Below, one piece after another: positions 1 to 8,917 of a stretch of 64,000 nt of DNA. The position numbers and the translations under genes are program-made. The stretch's first letter is position 1, and each line of letters opens with the position of its first letter. Source of the DNA: Dongia_A sp039808885 (GTDB taxonomy: Bacteria > Pseudomonadota > Alphaproteobacteria > Dongiales > Dongiaceae); NCBI GenBank assembly GCA_039808885.1, contig JBDHTX010000006.1:1-64000 (forward strand). Reading direction: 5' to 3'. Under the pieces are notes generated by a model that saw nothing but the letters and a program-made list of their open reading frames with translations, had not been told where the DNA came from and did not search any database.

Positions 1-1451
1 GCGCGGCGCGGGACAAGGTGCTGCGGCTGCTGGCCGCGCGCGGAATCATCGACGCGCCCGCTTTGGCCGGCGCCCTGGCCGAGCCGGTGCCGGAGGCGCG
101 CCAGCCCTTCCCGATGAGCGCGCCGCACCTGGCCGAGCGGTTGCGCCGCGCCGATCCCGCCGCGACGCTGATCGCGACGGCGCTCGACGACGACCTGCAG
201 CGCGCCATCCAGGAGATCGTGCGCCGGCACCAGGCGTCGCTGGAGCCCAGCGCCAGCATCGCCGTGCTCGCGGTGGAGAACAGCGGGCGCAAGGTGCGGG
301 CCTATGTCGGCTCTAGCGATTTCTTCGCCGACCGGCGCTTCGGCCAGAACGACATGGTGACCGCCCTGCGCTCGCCGGGCTCGGCGCTGAAGCCCTTCAT
401 CTACGGCATGGCCTTCGAGGCGCTGATCGCGCATCCGGAGACGATGATGCCGGATGTCGCCATGCGTTTCGGCGACTACGCGCCGCGGAATTTCGACGGC
501 CATTTCCGCGGCAGCATCACCGCGCGGGAGGCGCTGCAATCCTCGCTCAACATTCCCGCCGTGGCGCTGCTCGACCGCATCGGCCCGCAGCGTTTCGTGC
601 AGCGGCTGAAGGAGGCCGGCGTGGAGCTGGCCTTCCCGGAAAAGGCGACCGCGCCCGGCCTGCCCATCGCCTTGGGCGGCGTCGGCATCGACCTCGAAGG
701 GCTGGTGACTTTGTTCTCGGCGCTGGCCGACCAGGGCAAGGCGGCGCCGCTGGATTACGGCGTCGCGCAAGCGGTCGGCCCGGAGCGCCCGGCGCTGGTC
801 GATCCGGTCGCCGCCTATTACCTCACCAGCATCCTGCTCGACACGCCGCCGCCGCCGAATTTCCTCAGCCCCGGCAACCGGCGCAACGCGCAGCCGATCG
901 CCTACAAGACCGGGACGTCCTTCGGCTTCCGCGACGCCTGGGCCATCGGCTACACGCGCGACTACACGATCGGCGTCTGGGTCGGCCGGCCGGACGGCAC
1001 CTTTTCGGCGGGTCGCATGGGCCGCGACACCGCGGCGCCGATCCTGTTCGAGGCCTTCGACCTGTTGCCGGTCGGGCCCTCGGCGCTGCCCGCCAAGGCG
1101 CCGGAGGGCGCCATCCTCGCCGGCACGCTCGACCTGCCCGCCAACCTGCAGCAATTCCGCATCCGCCCGGGGGCCGCGACGGGGGCGGGCAAGGCTGCCG
1201 CGATCAAGGTGGCGTTCCCGGTGGACGGCGCGCTGCTGGAACTGGCGCCGGAGGACCAGCCCTTGCCGTCGCTGATCCTGCAGGCCGATGGCGGCGCGAT
1301 GCCGCTGCGCTGGCTGGTGAATGGGCAGCCGATCGCCTCGTTGCCCTATCGGCGGCAGGCGGAATGGCTGCCGGACGGGCGGGGCGCCGTGCGGGTGACG
1401 GTGATCGACCGCGACGGCCGCAGCGCGACCGCCTCGGTCTGGATCAAATAG
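1..1451 (+). CDS. pbpC: Penicillin-binding protein 1C, C-terminal part (5' truncated by window edge)
   Basis: This is the C-terminal part of a bifunctional peptidoglycan synthase. The reading frame is open to the window edge (in frame from base 3), so the first GTG at 18 is probably internal and the N-terminal glycosyltransferase domain lies outside. Counting from that GTG, the transpeptidase motifs are all present: SxxK as SALK at about 122-125, SxN as SLN at 176-178, and KTGT at 297-300. The last ~90 residues (from about PVDGALLEL) match the BiPBP_C domain that marks PBP1C rather than PBP1A or PBP1B. The protein would act in the periplasm, anchored by an N-terminal membrane segment not seen here. 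It converges with the Sel1-repeat gene, 3 bases away. Confidence 0.9.
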   Translation, partial: AARDKVLRLLAARGIIDAPALAGALAEPVPEARQPFPMSAPHLAERLRRADPAATLIATALDDDLQRAIQEIVRRHQASLEPSASIAVLAVENSGRKVRAYVGSSDFFADRRFGQNDMVTALRSPGSALKPFIYGMAFEALIAHPETMMPDVAMRFGDYAPRNFDGHFRGSITAREALQSSLNIPAVALLDRIGPQRFVQRLKEAGVELAFPEKATAPGLPIALGGVGIDLEGLVTLFSALADQGKAAPLDYGVAQAVGPERPALVDPVAAYYLTSILLDTPPPPNFLSPGNRRNAQPIAYKTGTSFGFRDAWAIGYTRDYTIGVWVGRPDGTFSAGRMGRDTAAPILFEAFDLLPVGPSALPAKAPEGAILAGTLDLPANLQQFRIRPGAATGAGKAAAIKVAFPVDGALLELAPEDQPLPSLILQADGGAMPLRWLVNGQPIASLPYRRQAEWLPDGRGAVRVTVIDRDGRSATASVWIK

Positions 1452-1454
1452 CGC

Positions 1455-3155
1455 CTATTGCTTCGCCTTGAAGGCCGCGGCGGCGGCTTCCGCGGCGGTG
1501 ACGTCTTCCTTGGTCATGCCCATCGCGGCCAGCGCGCGCAAGGTCGTCGCCTGGTCGGCGGTGATGCCCGAGACGTTGCCGTCGCCGATGGTCTTGGCGG
1601 CGATGGTCAGCCACTCATAGCCCTTGACCGGATCCTTCACCTGCGGGCTGCGGGTGTAGAGCGCGCCGAGCTGGTACTGCGCCTTGGCCGAGCCGCGCTC
1701 GGCCGCCATCTGGTACCACTTGGCCGCTTCGCCGTCGTCCTGGGGCACGCCCTGGCCGAAATCGTAGATCGAGCCGACCAGCAGCTGCATGTTGACGTCG
1801 CCGGCCTCGGCCAGCGGCGTCCAGACGGCGAGCGCGCCCTGGTAGTCGCCGCGGCCGAAGGCGTCCCAGCCGGCCTGCGCCGCATCGCCACCGGCGCCGG
1901 GCGCGGTGGGCAGCTTGGCAACCTGCGGCGCCGCGGCGGTCGGTGTCGTCGGCACGGTGGCGCTGGCGGTGGGCGGCGTCGACGGGGGCGCCGGCGGCGG
2001 AATTGCCGTCGTCGTCGCATCGGCCGAAGGCACGAACGGCTTGGCTCCGCTGGGCGCGGCGGCCTGCGGTTGCTCGGTGGGAGCGGGGGCGGCGGGCGTG
2101 GCCGCGCTCTGCAGCGGGGCTGCGCCGCAACGGCGATACTCCACGCCGACCATGTTGGCCGGCATTTCCGGCGGCACCGCGGCGATGACGAAGCGGTCGT
2201 CGGCGCTGCGGCGATACTGGTAGGTATGGCCGACGCCGTCGACCCCGGTGGTGACGACGGTGATGAGGTCACCGGCAGCCTGATAGGTGGCGGGCAGCGT
2301 GGCCGCGACCTTGCCGCCGAAATAGCTGCGCGTCTCCGCCGGCGCGAACTCCAGGCCGCCGCCCGGCGGGCAACCCAGCGAGGGGCCCTGCCATTGGCCA
2401 ATCAGCCAATTGCCGGCCACCGGCGCCGGCGTCACCAGGCTGGCCTGCTGCGTCCCGGCCGGCTCGGCCGGCGCGGCGGCGGTCGCGCCGGCGGCGCCCT
2501 CGCCATATTGCAGGTCGCCCGAGCTGCCGTCGGTGGATGCGGGGGCCGCTGCGGCCGGCTCGGCCGGCGCAGCTTCCGCCGTCGCGGTCTGCGGTACTTC
2601 CGCCGCGGCGCCACCGTCGGTCATTGCGCTCGCATCGTCGCCGCCGGCGACGGTCATCGGCGCCGCCGGAGCGGCATCCCCCGTCGCGGGTTCAGTCGCG
2701 GCGGATTCGACCGGCGCGGGGGCAATCGCCGCGGCGCGCGCCGGATTTAGCGCAGCCAGGCGTTGCGCGGCTTTCTCGTCGCCGGCCTGGGCGGCCTTTT
2801 CGTACCAGTATTCCGCCTGGTCCTTGTCGTAGGGCAGGCCGTGACCGCCGGCATACATGCTGGCGAGGTTGCGCATGGCCAGGGGCAGGCCCTGATCGGC
2901 CGCCCTCTGGTACCAGCGCGCGGCCTCGGAATCGTCCTCGTCGACGCCCAAACCGTGGTCGTAGAGGGCGCCGACGCTGTTCTGCGACACCGCGTCGCCG
3001 CCCTCGGCGAGCGGTAACCATTCCGCCATCGCCTTGCGGAAGTCGCCTGCCTGGTAAGCGTCTACACCAGCTTGATAATCCGCCCGTGCAGGGTTAACGG
3101 AAGCGATGAGGGTCAATGTGACTAATGTCACAAGAATTTTAGCAAACGGCTTCAC
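1455..3155 (-). CDS. Secreted Sel1-repeat (SLR) protein, two repeat blocks
   Basis: A 566-residue exported protein. I start it at the GTG at 3155 because a GGAGAGG ribosome site lies just upstream and the product opens with a clean signal peptide ending near PARA-DYQAG; the frame stays open far upstream but only as antisense of the carboxypeptidase gene. Sel1-like repeats (…WYQRAADQG…, …YWYEKAAQAGD…) fill the first ~110 residues and return at the end (…WYQMAAERGSAKAQYQLG…). Between them are Pro/Ala-rich linkers and a compact ~90-residue segment with Cys-Pro-Pro and several Tyr/Trp, of unknown fold. Sel1 proteins usually scaffold protein-protein contacts at the envelope. No specific partner can be named. 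It is divergent from the carboxypeptidase gene. Confidence 0.8.
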   Translation of the reverse strand: MKPFAKILVTLVTLTLIASVNPARADYQAGVDAYQAGDFRKAMAEWLPLAEGGDAVSQNSVGALYDHGLGVDEDDSEAARWYQRAADQGLPLAMRNLASMYAGGHGLPYDKDQAEYWYEKAAQAGDEKAAQRLAALNPARAAAIAPAPVESAATEPATGDAAPAAPMTVAGGDDASAMTDGGAAAEVPQTATAEAAPAEPAAAAPASTDGSSGDLQYGEGAAGATAAAPAEPAGTQQASLVTPAPVAGNWLIGQWQGPSLGCPPGGGLEFAPAETRSYFGGKVAATLPATYQAAGDLITVVTTGVDGVGHTYQYRRSADDRFVIAAVPPEMPANMVGVEYRRCGAAPLQSAATPAAPAPTEQPQAAAPSGAKPFVPSADATTTAIPPPAPPSTPPTASATVPTTPTAAAPQVAKLPTAPGAGGDAAQAGWDAFGRGDYQGALAVWTPLAEAGDVNMQLLVGSIYDFGQGVPQDDGEAAKWYQMAAERGSAKAQYQLGALYTRSPQVKDPVKGYEWLTIAAKTIGDGNVSGITADQATTLRALAAMGMTKEDVTAAEAAAAAFKAKQ

Positions 3156-3193
3156 GTAACCTCTCCGAACCTGCCATAATGCCTGCGGCTTGG

Positions 3194-3211
3194 CCCTGCT
3201 ATGTAGCAGGG
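3194..3211. promoter_or_regulatory. Perfect palindrome in the Sel1/carboxypeptidase divergent region
   Basis: CCCTGCTA and TAGCAGGG are separated by only TG. The palindrome lies 20 bases upstream of the carboxypeptidase start and just downstream of a CATAAT hexamer (3175-3180) that could be its -10 box. It could be an operator or a leader hairpin; no regulator is evident nearby. Confidence 0.4.
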
Positions 3212-3230
3212 ATATCGGCGTCCGGGGAAG

Positions 3231-4463
3231 ATGATGGTGTCGAGGCTCGTCAGCAGAGGGCTGCGTGTGGTCCTTGCGTGCGCCCTGATCGCGGGCGGCG
3301 CGGGACTCGATGCGCGTGGCGCCGGCGCCGCCAGCCTGGTGATCGACGCGGCCACCGGCACGGTGCTGAGCGCCGATGCGCCCAATCATCTCTGGTATCC
3401 GGCCTCGCTCACCAAGATGATGACCGTCTATGTGGCGCTGAGCGAGATCGACGCCGGCCGCCTCCGCTTCGACGACAAGATCAAGATCTCGGACGCCGCC
3501 GCCAACGTGTCGCCGGTGCGGTTCGGCCTGAAGGCGGGGCAGGTGATCACGGTGCGCGAGGCGATCAACGCCACCATCGTCGCCTCCGGCAACGACGCCG
3601 CCACCGCCCTGGCCGAGAAGATCGGCGGCAGCGAGGCCGCCTTCGCCGAGAAGATGACCGCGATGGCGCGCTCGATCGGCATGCCGCGCACGGTGTTCCG
3701 CAACGCCACCGGCCTGCCGGATGACGGCCAGGTCACCACGGCGCGCGACATGGCGGTGCTGGCCATGGCGCTGCTGCGGGACTATCCGGAGCATTATCCG
3801 CTGTTCAACCAGCGCACTGTGACCATCGGCAAGCGCAGCCGCGGCACGGTGAACTCCATCCTCGGCAGCTACCAGGGCGCCGACGGCTTCAAGACCGGCT
3901 TCACCTGCGGCTCCGGCTACAACCTCGTGGCCTCGGTCGAGCGCGACGGGCACCGGGTGATCGGCGTCGTCCTCGGCAGCAAGAGCCGCGGCGAGCGCGT
4001 CGCCGAGATGACCAAGCTGCTGAACAAGGCCTTTGCCGGCGACAAGGCCGCCGGCGCGTCCCTGGCCGAGCTGGCGGCGCAGCCGGGCGACGAAGGCGCG
4101 CCGCCCACCATCCTCAACGGCGGTGCCTGCAGCGCGGCGCAGCTTGCCGGCGGCGAGGACACGGTGATCACCTCCGCCGCGCGGCTCTCGGGCTGGGGCA
4201 TCGTGTTCGGCGCCTATCCGGACAAGGCCAAGGCCCAGCAGGTGCTCGCGGACGCAAAGAAGAATCTCGGCCTTCTCGCCAAGGGCACCCGGCAGGCCAT
4301 CGTCCAGAAGGCCTATGAGGGCAGCGCCAAATACAGCGCCATGCTGGTCGGTTTCGAGCAGGGCGAGGCCGGCAAGGCGTGCAAGGCGATGTGGGCGCAG
4401 AACGCCTATTGCCTGGCGCTCAGCCCCGAGGTGCTCGGCAACCCGGACATGGTCTGGCGCTGA
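3231..4463 (+). CDS. D-alanyl-D-alanine carboxypeptidase with C-terminal SPOR domain
   Basis: Periplasmic low-molecular-weight penicillin-binding protein (peptidase S11) that trims the terminal D-Ala of peptidoglycan stem peptides. A signal peptide covers about residues 1-34. The three active-site motifs are SLTK at 59-62, SGN at 119-121 and KTG at 221-223. The last ~90 residues (from about GWGIVFGAYPDKAKAQ) look like a SPOR domain, which binds denuded glycan at division sites. It differs from the second carboxypeptidase of this window (19569-20729), which has a PBP5_C-type tail and no SPOR. Two adjacent ATGs (3231, 3234) are possible starts behind GGGGAAG; the second has the better spacing. 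Confidence 0.88.
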   Translation: MMVSRLVSRGLRVVLACALIAGGAGLDARGAGAASLVIDAATGTVLSADAPNHLWYPASLTKMMTVYVALSEIDAGRLRFDDKIKISDAAANVSPVRFGLKAGQVITVREAINATIVASGNDAATALAEKIGGSEAAFAEKMTAMARSIGMPRTVFRNATGLPDDGQVTTARDMAVLAMALLRDYPEHYPLFNQRTVTIGKRSRGTVNSILGSYQGADGFKTGFTCGSGYNLVASVERDGHRVIGVVLGSKSRGERVAEMTKLLNKAFAGDKAAGASLAELAAQPGDEGAPPTILNGGACSAAQLAGGEDTVITSAARLSGWGIVFGAYPDKAKAQQVLADAKKNLGLLAKGTRQAIVQKAYEGSAKYSAMLVGFEQGEAGKACKAMWAQNAYCLALSPEVLGNPDMVWR

Positions 4464-4554
4464 GCGCGGCCGAAAGGCGCACGCGCATTCGTGACTTGCA
4501 GGTCCGGCCGCCGTCCCCCACGTTTGCCGCGGGGATGCTGCCAATGGCCTGGAC

Positions 4555-5169
4555 ATGATGCATTTGCGCGGTCTGTCTTCCATTCCCGGCTGGATCATCG
4601 CCGCGCTCGCGGCGGGGGCGATCCTGGCCGGTTGCGCCAGCCCGGCGCCGCCCAAGCCGGCGATGGTGCCGCTCGGCCAGACCGGCGATTTCGGCTATTC
4701 CGAGCGCGACCTCGGCAATGACCGCATCGAGGTGACCTATACCGGTGCGGCGGTGCGCGTGTCCGTGGGCGCCACGCGAAACGACGCCAAGGTGCAGGCG
4801 GAGCTCGCCAAGACCCATGACCTGGCGCTGTGGCGTGCAGCACAAATCGCCGACCAGCGCGGCATGGCGGCGATCAAGATCGACAAGGAGACCCGCGACA
4901 CCGATGTGCAGGTGACGCGCCAGCTGGTGCCGAGCCCGGCACCGTTCGGCTATGGGCCGTATTGGAATCACTACGGCTATTACGGCCGTCCGAACTGGTT
5001 CTACGACGACCCGTTCTACTACCAGCCGGTGCGCCGCGCGGCGGGGCGGGTGACGACCACACTCACGGTCGTCCTGCTGAAGACCCGCGACCCCGATGAC
5101 GCGGCGCAGCTTCCGGTCAAGGAGACCTTGAGCAACCTGCAGGCGGCGCGCGGCGGCGCGGTGTATTGA
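4555..5169 (+). CDS. Putative lipoprotein, tyrosine-rich C-terminus
   Basis: A 204-residue predicted lipoprotein. A hydrophobic signal is followed by the lipobox LAGC with Cys27 as the lipidation site. Residues ~45-130 form a mixed segment (…NDRIEVTYTGAAVRVSVGATRND…), followed by a Tyr/Trp/Pro-rich stretch around YGPYWNHYGYYGRPNWFYDD and a beta-rich tail. It resembles the alphaproteobacterial lipoproteins named after Caulobacter CC0125/CC1285, but I make that link from memory only. Function unknown. It is likely outer-membrane or periplasmic, and follows the carboxypeptidase gene on the same strand after 91 bases. Confidence 0.7.
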   Translation: MMHLRGLSSIPGWIIAALAAGAILAGCASPAPPKPAMVPLGQTGDFGYSERDLGNDRIEVTYTGAAVRVSVGATRNDAKVQAELAKTHDLALWRAAQIADQRGMAAIKIDKETRDTDVQVTRQLVPSPAPFGYGPYWNHYGYYGRPNWFYDDPFYYQPVRRAAGRVTTTLTVVLLKTRDPDDAAQLPVKETLSNLQAARGGAVY

Positions 5170-5178
5170 CCGGCGCCG

Positions 5179-5694
5179 TCAGCCCATCGGCAGCAGGCGG
5201 CTGCGCGGCGCGATGGTGGAAAGATCGTCCAGGCTCAGGCAATGGCTGACCCGCACGCCGTCATTCGACAGCGGCAGCAGAATCCATTCGAAGACCAGGT
5301 CCTCGCGGTTGTCGAACCCCACGGTCGACAGGCCGTAGAGCGGGGCGCGGCTTTCGACGACCCGCTCATAGAGCATGCGGTTGAGGGCGATGACTTCGCC
5401 GGTCCAGCCGGTATCTTCCAGCCAGCGGTTGGAGAAGTCCTCGCCGATGATGCGGACCACCTCGGTGCCGACCAGACGGTAGCGCACGCGAAACGGGTCG
5501 TAGTGCAGCTCGACGATCGAGATGTAGGGCAGCCAGGGAACCAAATCGACGGGGTCGATCTCGTCGCGCCGCGGCATCGGCCGGTCGCCGCGCAGCCGGT
5601 GCCAATGCGCCTCGATGCCCGGAATCAGGCGCGAGGTGATCTCGCTTCTATCCAGGAAGCAGATCTGTCCGCCAAACCACTCCCGTTCCGCCAT
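5179..5694 (-). CDS. Stand-alone PAS domain protein (PAS_5 type)
   Basis: A 171-residue cytoplasmic protein made of a single PAS-like domain: the W-x-x-L/I…IDP-x-DL-x-P-W-LP opening, then …HYDPFRVRYRLVGTEVV… and …DNREDLVFEWILLPLSNDG…. This arrangement is typical of the short PAS_5 proteins common in Rhodospirillales. No output domain is present, so it may sense a ligand and act through a partner. Two relatives occur at 16223-16753 and 17452-17955. It is divergent from the DUF502 gene, with an inverted repeat between them. Confidence 0.75.
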   Translation of the reverse strand: MAEREWFGGQICFLDRSEITSRLIPGIEAHWHRLRGDRPMPRRDEIDPVDLVPWLPYISIVELHYDPFRVRYRLVGTEVVRIIGEDFSNRWLEDTGWTGEVIALNRMLYERVVESRAPLYGLSTVGFDNREDLVFEWILLPLSNDGVRVSHCLSLDDLSTIAPRSRLLPMG

Positions 5695-5713
5695 TCGACC
5701 TGCCGCCCCTCAG

Positions 5714-5746
5714 TTGTCCGAAGTATAGGGGCTTGCGCCTGGACAA
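5714..5746. promoter_or_regulatory. Inverted repeat TTGTCC-N21-GGACAA over the PAS gene promoter
   Basis: The half-sites are TTGTCC (5714-5719) and GGACAA (5741-5746); one more base pair extends each arm. On the minus strand a TATACT hexamer (5727-5722) falls between them and is a good -10 for the PAS gene. A similar TTGTCC/GGACAA pair precedes the receiver gene near 15710. Possible operator for the divergent PAS/DUF502 pair. Confidence 0.35.
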
Positions 5747-5801
5747 CCAGCCCAATTCAATATGCGATGACGTTTCGGAGTCTGCGGAGGCTACGGGAAC
5801 C

Positions 5802-6488
5802 ATGACCGAGGGACACGGGAAGGGCGCCGGTTTCAGCCTGTGGGCAAGGCTGCGCACGTATTTCTTCGCCGGCATCCTGATCACGGCACCGGTCAGCCTG
5901 ACCATCTATTTGGCCTGGCTGTTCATCTCCTTTGTCGACGAGCGGGTCTTCAGCCTGCTACCGCCGGAATACAATCCGGAATCCTACATGCCGTTCTTCA
6001 TCCCGGGCCTGGGCCTGCTCGTGGTCCTGGTCGGCCTGACCCTGATCGGGGCGCTGACCGCGGGCTTCCTGGGGCGGGCGGCGCGGCAGTTGATCGACGG
6101 CATCCTCAATCGGCTGCCGGTCATCCGCTCGCTCTACAGCGCGATCACGCAGATCATGGAGACGGTGCTGGCGAACAAGTCCTCCGCCTTCCGGGAATGC
6201 GTATTGATTGAATATCCACGCAAGGGAATTTGGACCCTGGGCTTCATCACCGGCACGTCGAAGGGCGAAGTGCAGGAGGTGACGAGCGAATTGCTGGTCA
6301 ATGTCTTCGTGCCGACCACGCCGAATCCGACCTCCGGCTTCCTGCTCTTCGTGCCCGACCAGGACATCATCCGGCTGAAGATGCCGATCGAGGACGGGCT
6401 GAAGCTGGTCATCTCCGGCGGCATCGTGACGCCGCCCGGCCCCAAGGCGCAGCTGGAAGCGTCCGCTAGCCCGACCCCAGAAGCTTGA
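5802..6488 (+). CDS. DUF502 family membrane protein
   Basis: A 228-residue inner-membrane protein. I choose the ATG at 5802 (MTEGHGKG), which has GGAGG upstream. Two hydrophobic segments are visible, at about residues 18-42 (FFAGILITAPVSLTIYLAWL) and 65-90, followed by the conserved cytoplasmic part with NRLPVIRSLYSAITQI and …VFVPTTPNPTSGFLLFVP…, the signature of the DUF502 family. The function is not established in bacteria. Its 3' end overlaps the 3' end of the convergent recG by 23 bases. Confidence 0.85.
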   Translation: MTEGHGKGAGFSLWARLRTYFFAGILITAPVSLTIYLAWLFISFVDERVFSLLPPEYNPESYMPFFIPGLGLLVVLVGLTLIGALTAGFLGRAARQLIDGILNRLPVIRSLYSAITQIMETVLANKSSAFRECVLIEYPRKGIWTLGFITGTSKGEVQEVTSELLVNVFVPTTPNPTSGFLLFVPDQDIIRLKMPIEDGLKLVISGGIVTPPGPKAQLEASASPTPEA

Positions 6489-8547
6489 TCGCCTCGTCCT
6501 GGTGGAAGAGGTAGAGCATCAGGCGCAGCGCCTCGCCGCGCGCGGTCTTCAGCGTCAGGTCGCGGTCGATCACCAGCTGGGCATCATCGCGCGCCATCGC
6601 CAGCAGATCGCCGTGCACCGCCAGGTCGGCGACGCGGAATTCCGGCAGGCCGCTCTGCCGCGTGCCAAGGACCTCGCCGCCGCCGCGCAGGCGCAGATCC
6701 TCCTCGGCGATGCGGAAGCCGTCCTCGGTATCGCGCAGGATCTGCAGCCGCGCCTTGGCGGTCTCGCCGAGCGGCGCCTGGTAGAGCAGCAGGCAGCTTG
6801 ACTTGGCGCTGCCGCGCCCGACCCGGCCGCGCAATTGATGCAGCTGGGCGAGGCCGAAGCGCTCGGCATGCTCGATCACCATGATAGTGGCTTCGGGCAC
6901 GTTGACGCCGACCTCGATCACCGTCGTCGCCACCAGGATGTCGAGATCGCCCTTGGCGAAGGCGGCCATCGCCGCATCGCGCTCGGCGGCCTTCTGCTGG
7001 CCGTGCACCAGTCCGACGCGGTCGCCGAACATCTGCGCCAGCATGCGATGCCGATCGGTCGCGGCGGCGAGGTCGACCTGTTCGGATTCGTCGACCAGCG
7101 GGCAGATCCAGTAGATGCGGGCGCCGCCGGCAATGGCGCGCCGCAATCCGTCGGCGACCTCGTGCAGCCGCTCCAGCGGCAGGGTGCGGGTGTCGATCGG
7201 CTGGCGCCCCGCCGGCTTCTCGGTCAGCTTCGACACGTCGATGTCGCCATAGGCGGTCAGCATCAGGGTGCGCGGGATCGGCGTCGCCGTCATCACCAGC
7301 AGATCGACGCCGGCGCCCTTGTCGGCCAGGGCCTGGCGCTGCTTGACGCCGAAGCGGTGCTGCTCGTCGACGATGGCCAGGCGCAGATCGGCGAAATCGA
7401 CGCCTTCCTGCACAAGCGCATGGGTGCCGACGATGAGCTTGAGGTCGCCGCTGCCGAGCCGGGACAGGATCGCCTCGCGCGCCTTGCCCTTGTCGCGACC
7501 GGTGAGCAGCGCGAGCTCGATGCCGGCCTTGGCGCAGAGCGGCTCGAGCGTGGCGAAATGCTGCCGCGCCAGGATGTCGGTCGGCGCCAGCAAGGCCGCC
7601 TGGCCGCCGGCCTCGATGGCGTTGGCCATCGCGAGCAGCGCCACCACGGTCTTGCCGCTGCCGACATCGCCCTGCAGCAGGCGCAGCATGCGCGTCGGCG
7701 ACGCCATGTCGGCCAGGATCTCGTCCAGCGCCGTCTTCTGCGACCCGGTCAGCTGGTAGGGCAGGGCCCCGACAATCTTCTTGCGCAGGCTGCCGTCGCC
7801 CTTGCTGCCGCGCCCAGCCTTGCGCTTGTTGCGCGCCCGCACGATGGCGAGCGCCAGCTGATTGCTCAGCAGCTCGTCATAGGCGAGGCGTTGCCGCGCG
7901 GGGGCGAGGGCGGTGAGCGCCCCCTCGTCGGCGGGATGATGCGCCTCGGCCAGCGCCTGGTTCCAGCCGGGCCATTTCCGTTGCGCGAGCAGGCTCGGGT
8001 CGAGCCATTCGGCGAGCTGCGGCGCCCGGGCGATGGCGGCCTCGATCGCCTTGCGCAGCACCTTGGGCGGCAGGCCGGCGGTCATCGGATAGACCGGCTC
8101 GACGATCTGGATCTGCGCCAGCTCCTCGGCCGGCACCATGTGGTCGGGATGCACCATGTTGAGCATCCCGTCATAGCGCTCGACCCGGCCGCTGATGGCG
8201 CGCATCGAACCGACCGGCAGGGTCTTTTCCAGGTAGTCGCCGCGGGCATTGAAGAAGACCAGGTCGAGGAAGCCGGTGGGGTCGGAGCAGCGCACCTTGT
8301 AGGGCGCCCGCGGATTGTGCGGCTTGGCGTGGCGCTCGACCCGCACCACGACGGTGACGATGCTGCCATCGGCGGCGGCCGACAGATGCGGCTGGTTCCG
8401 GCGGTCGATCAGCCCGGTCGGCAGGTGCCAGAGCAGGTCCACCACCAGCGGGCCGGCCAGCTTCTCCACCGCCTTCGCCAGCCGTTGACCGATGCCGGGC
8501 AAACTGGTTATTGGCGCGAACAAGGGATTCAGGATATTCGGTCGCAC
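6466..8547 (-). CDS. recG: ATP-dependent DNA helicase RecG
   Basis: A branch-migrating helicase that reverses stalled replication forks and processes Holliday junctions. I start it at the GTG at 8547 (RPNILNPLFAPITSLPG), which gives 693 residues, the normal length and N-terminus of alphaproteobacterial RecG. The wedge/OB region is N-terminal; Walker A GDVGSGKT is at about 293-300, Walker B is DEQH, and motif III is TATPIPRT. The C-terminal motor has the QLRGRVGR motif VI. The SD is weak. It is transcribed divergently from sdhE-mfd, so three genome-maintenance or energy genes share one 85-base intergenic region. Confidence 0.95.
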   Translation of the reverse strand: MRPNILNPLFAPITSLPGIGQRLAKAVEKLAGPLVVDLLWHLPTGLIDRRNQPHLSAAADGSIVTVVVRVERHAKPHNPRAPYKVRCSDPTGFLDLVFFNARGDYLEKTLPVGSMRAISGRVERYDGMLNMVHPDHMVPAEELAQIQIVEPVYPMTAGLPPKVLRKAIEAAIARAPQLAEWLDPSLLAQRKWPGWNQALAEAHHPADEGALTALAPARQRLAYDELLSNQLALAIVRARNKRKAGRGSKGDGSLRKKIVGALPYQLTGSQKTALDEILADMASPTRMLRLLQGDVGSGKTVVALLAMANAIEAGGQAALLAPTDILARQHFATLEPLCAKAGIELALLTGRDKGKAREAILSRLGSGDLKLIVGTHALVQEGVDFADLRLAIVDEQHRFGVKQRQALADKGAGVDLLVMTATPIPRTLMLTAYGDIDVSKLTEKPAGRQPIDTRTLPLERLHEVADGLRRAIAGGARIYWICPLVDESEQVDLAAATDRHRMLAQMFGDRVGLVHGQQKAAERDAAMAAFAKGDLDILVATTVIEVGVNVPEATIMVIEHAERFGLAQLHQLRGRVGRGSAKSSCLLLYQAPLGETAKARLQILRDTEDGFRIAEEDLRLRGGGEVLGTRQSGLPEFRVADLAVHGDLLAMARDDAQLVIDRDLTLKTARGEALRLMLYLFHQDEAIKLLGSG

Positions 8548-8632
8548 CGTTCGGACTCGCGGAAGACGCTGGGTTCGGTCGGCCAAGCTAACGCGGCGGC
8601 ACCCGGCGGAAAAGGGCGATGACGGATCGGCG

Positions 8633-8917
8633 ATGACAGGCGGAGTGGACGACCTAACGGCAACGCGCAAGCGGCTGAAATTCCGCTCCTGGCATCGCGG
8701 CACGCGGGAAATGGACCTGCTGCTCGGCCGTTTTGCCGACCGACATTTGGATTCCTGCGACCCGGCGCTGCTGACGGCCTATGCCGCGCTGCTGGAGGAG
8801 AATGACCCCGACATCTACGACTGGGTCTGCGGCCGCGGCGCGCCGCCGGAAGGCCCGTTCCTGCCGGCGCTGGAGGCGCTGGCCAAGTTCCACAACGAAG
8901 CAAGCAAATCGTGCTGA
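8633..8917 (+). CDS. sdhE: Succinate dehydrogenase assembly factor 2 family protein
   Basis: A small 94-residue protein of the SdhE/YgfY (Sdh5) family, which promotes covalent attachment of FAD to the succinate dehydrogenase flavoprotein. The family core is visible: KRLKFRSWHRGTREMDLLLGRF at residues ~14-35, where RGxxE is the functional motif, and later a DPDIYDW motif. It starts at the ATG at 8633 and ends inside the first codons of mfd (7-base overlap), the same sdhE-mfd pairing seen in many alphaproteobacteria. Translation of the two is probably coupled. Confidence 0.88.
   Translation: MTGGVDDLTATRKRLKFRSWHRGTREMDLLLGRFADRHLDSCDPALLTAYAALLEENDPDIYDWVCGRGAPPEGPFLPALEALAKFHNEASKSC

Noticed and set aside
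3156..4655. 500-codon upstream extension of the Sel1-repeat frame on the minus strand
   Set aside because: It is antisense to the carboxypeptidase gene, has no domain character, and the GTG at 3155 has both a ribosome site and a signal peptide.
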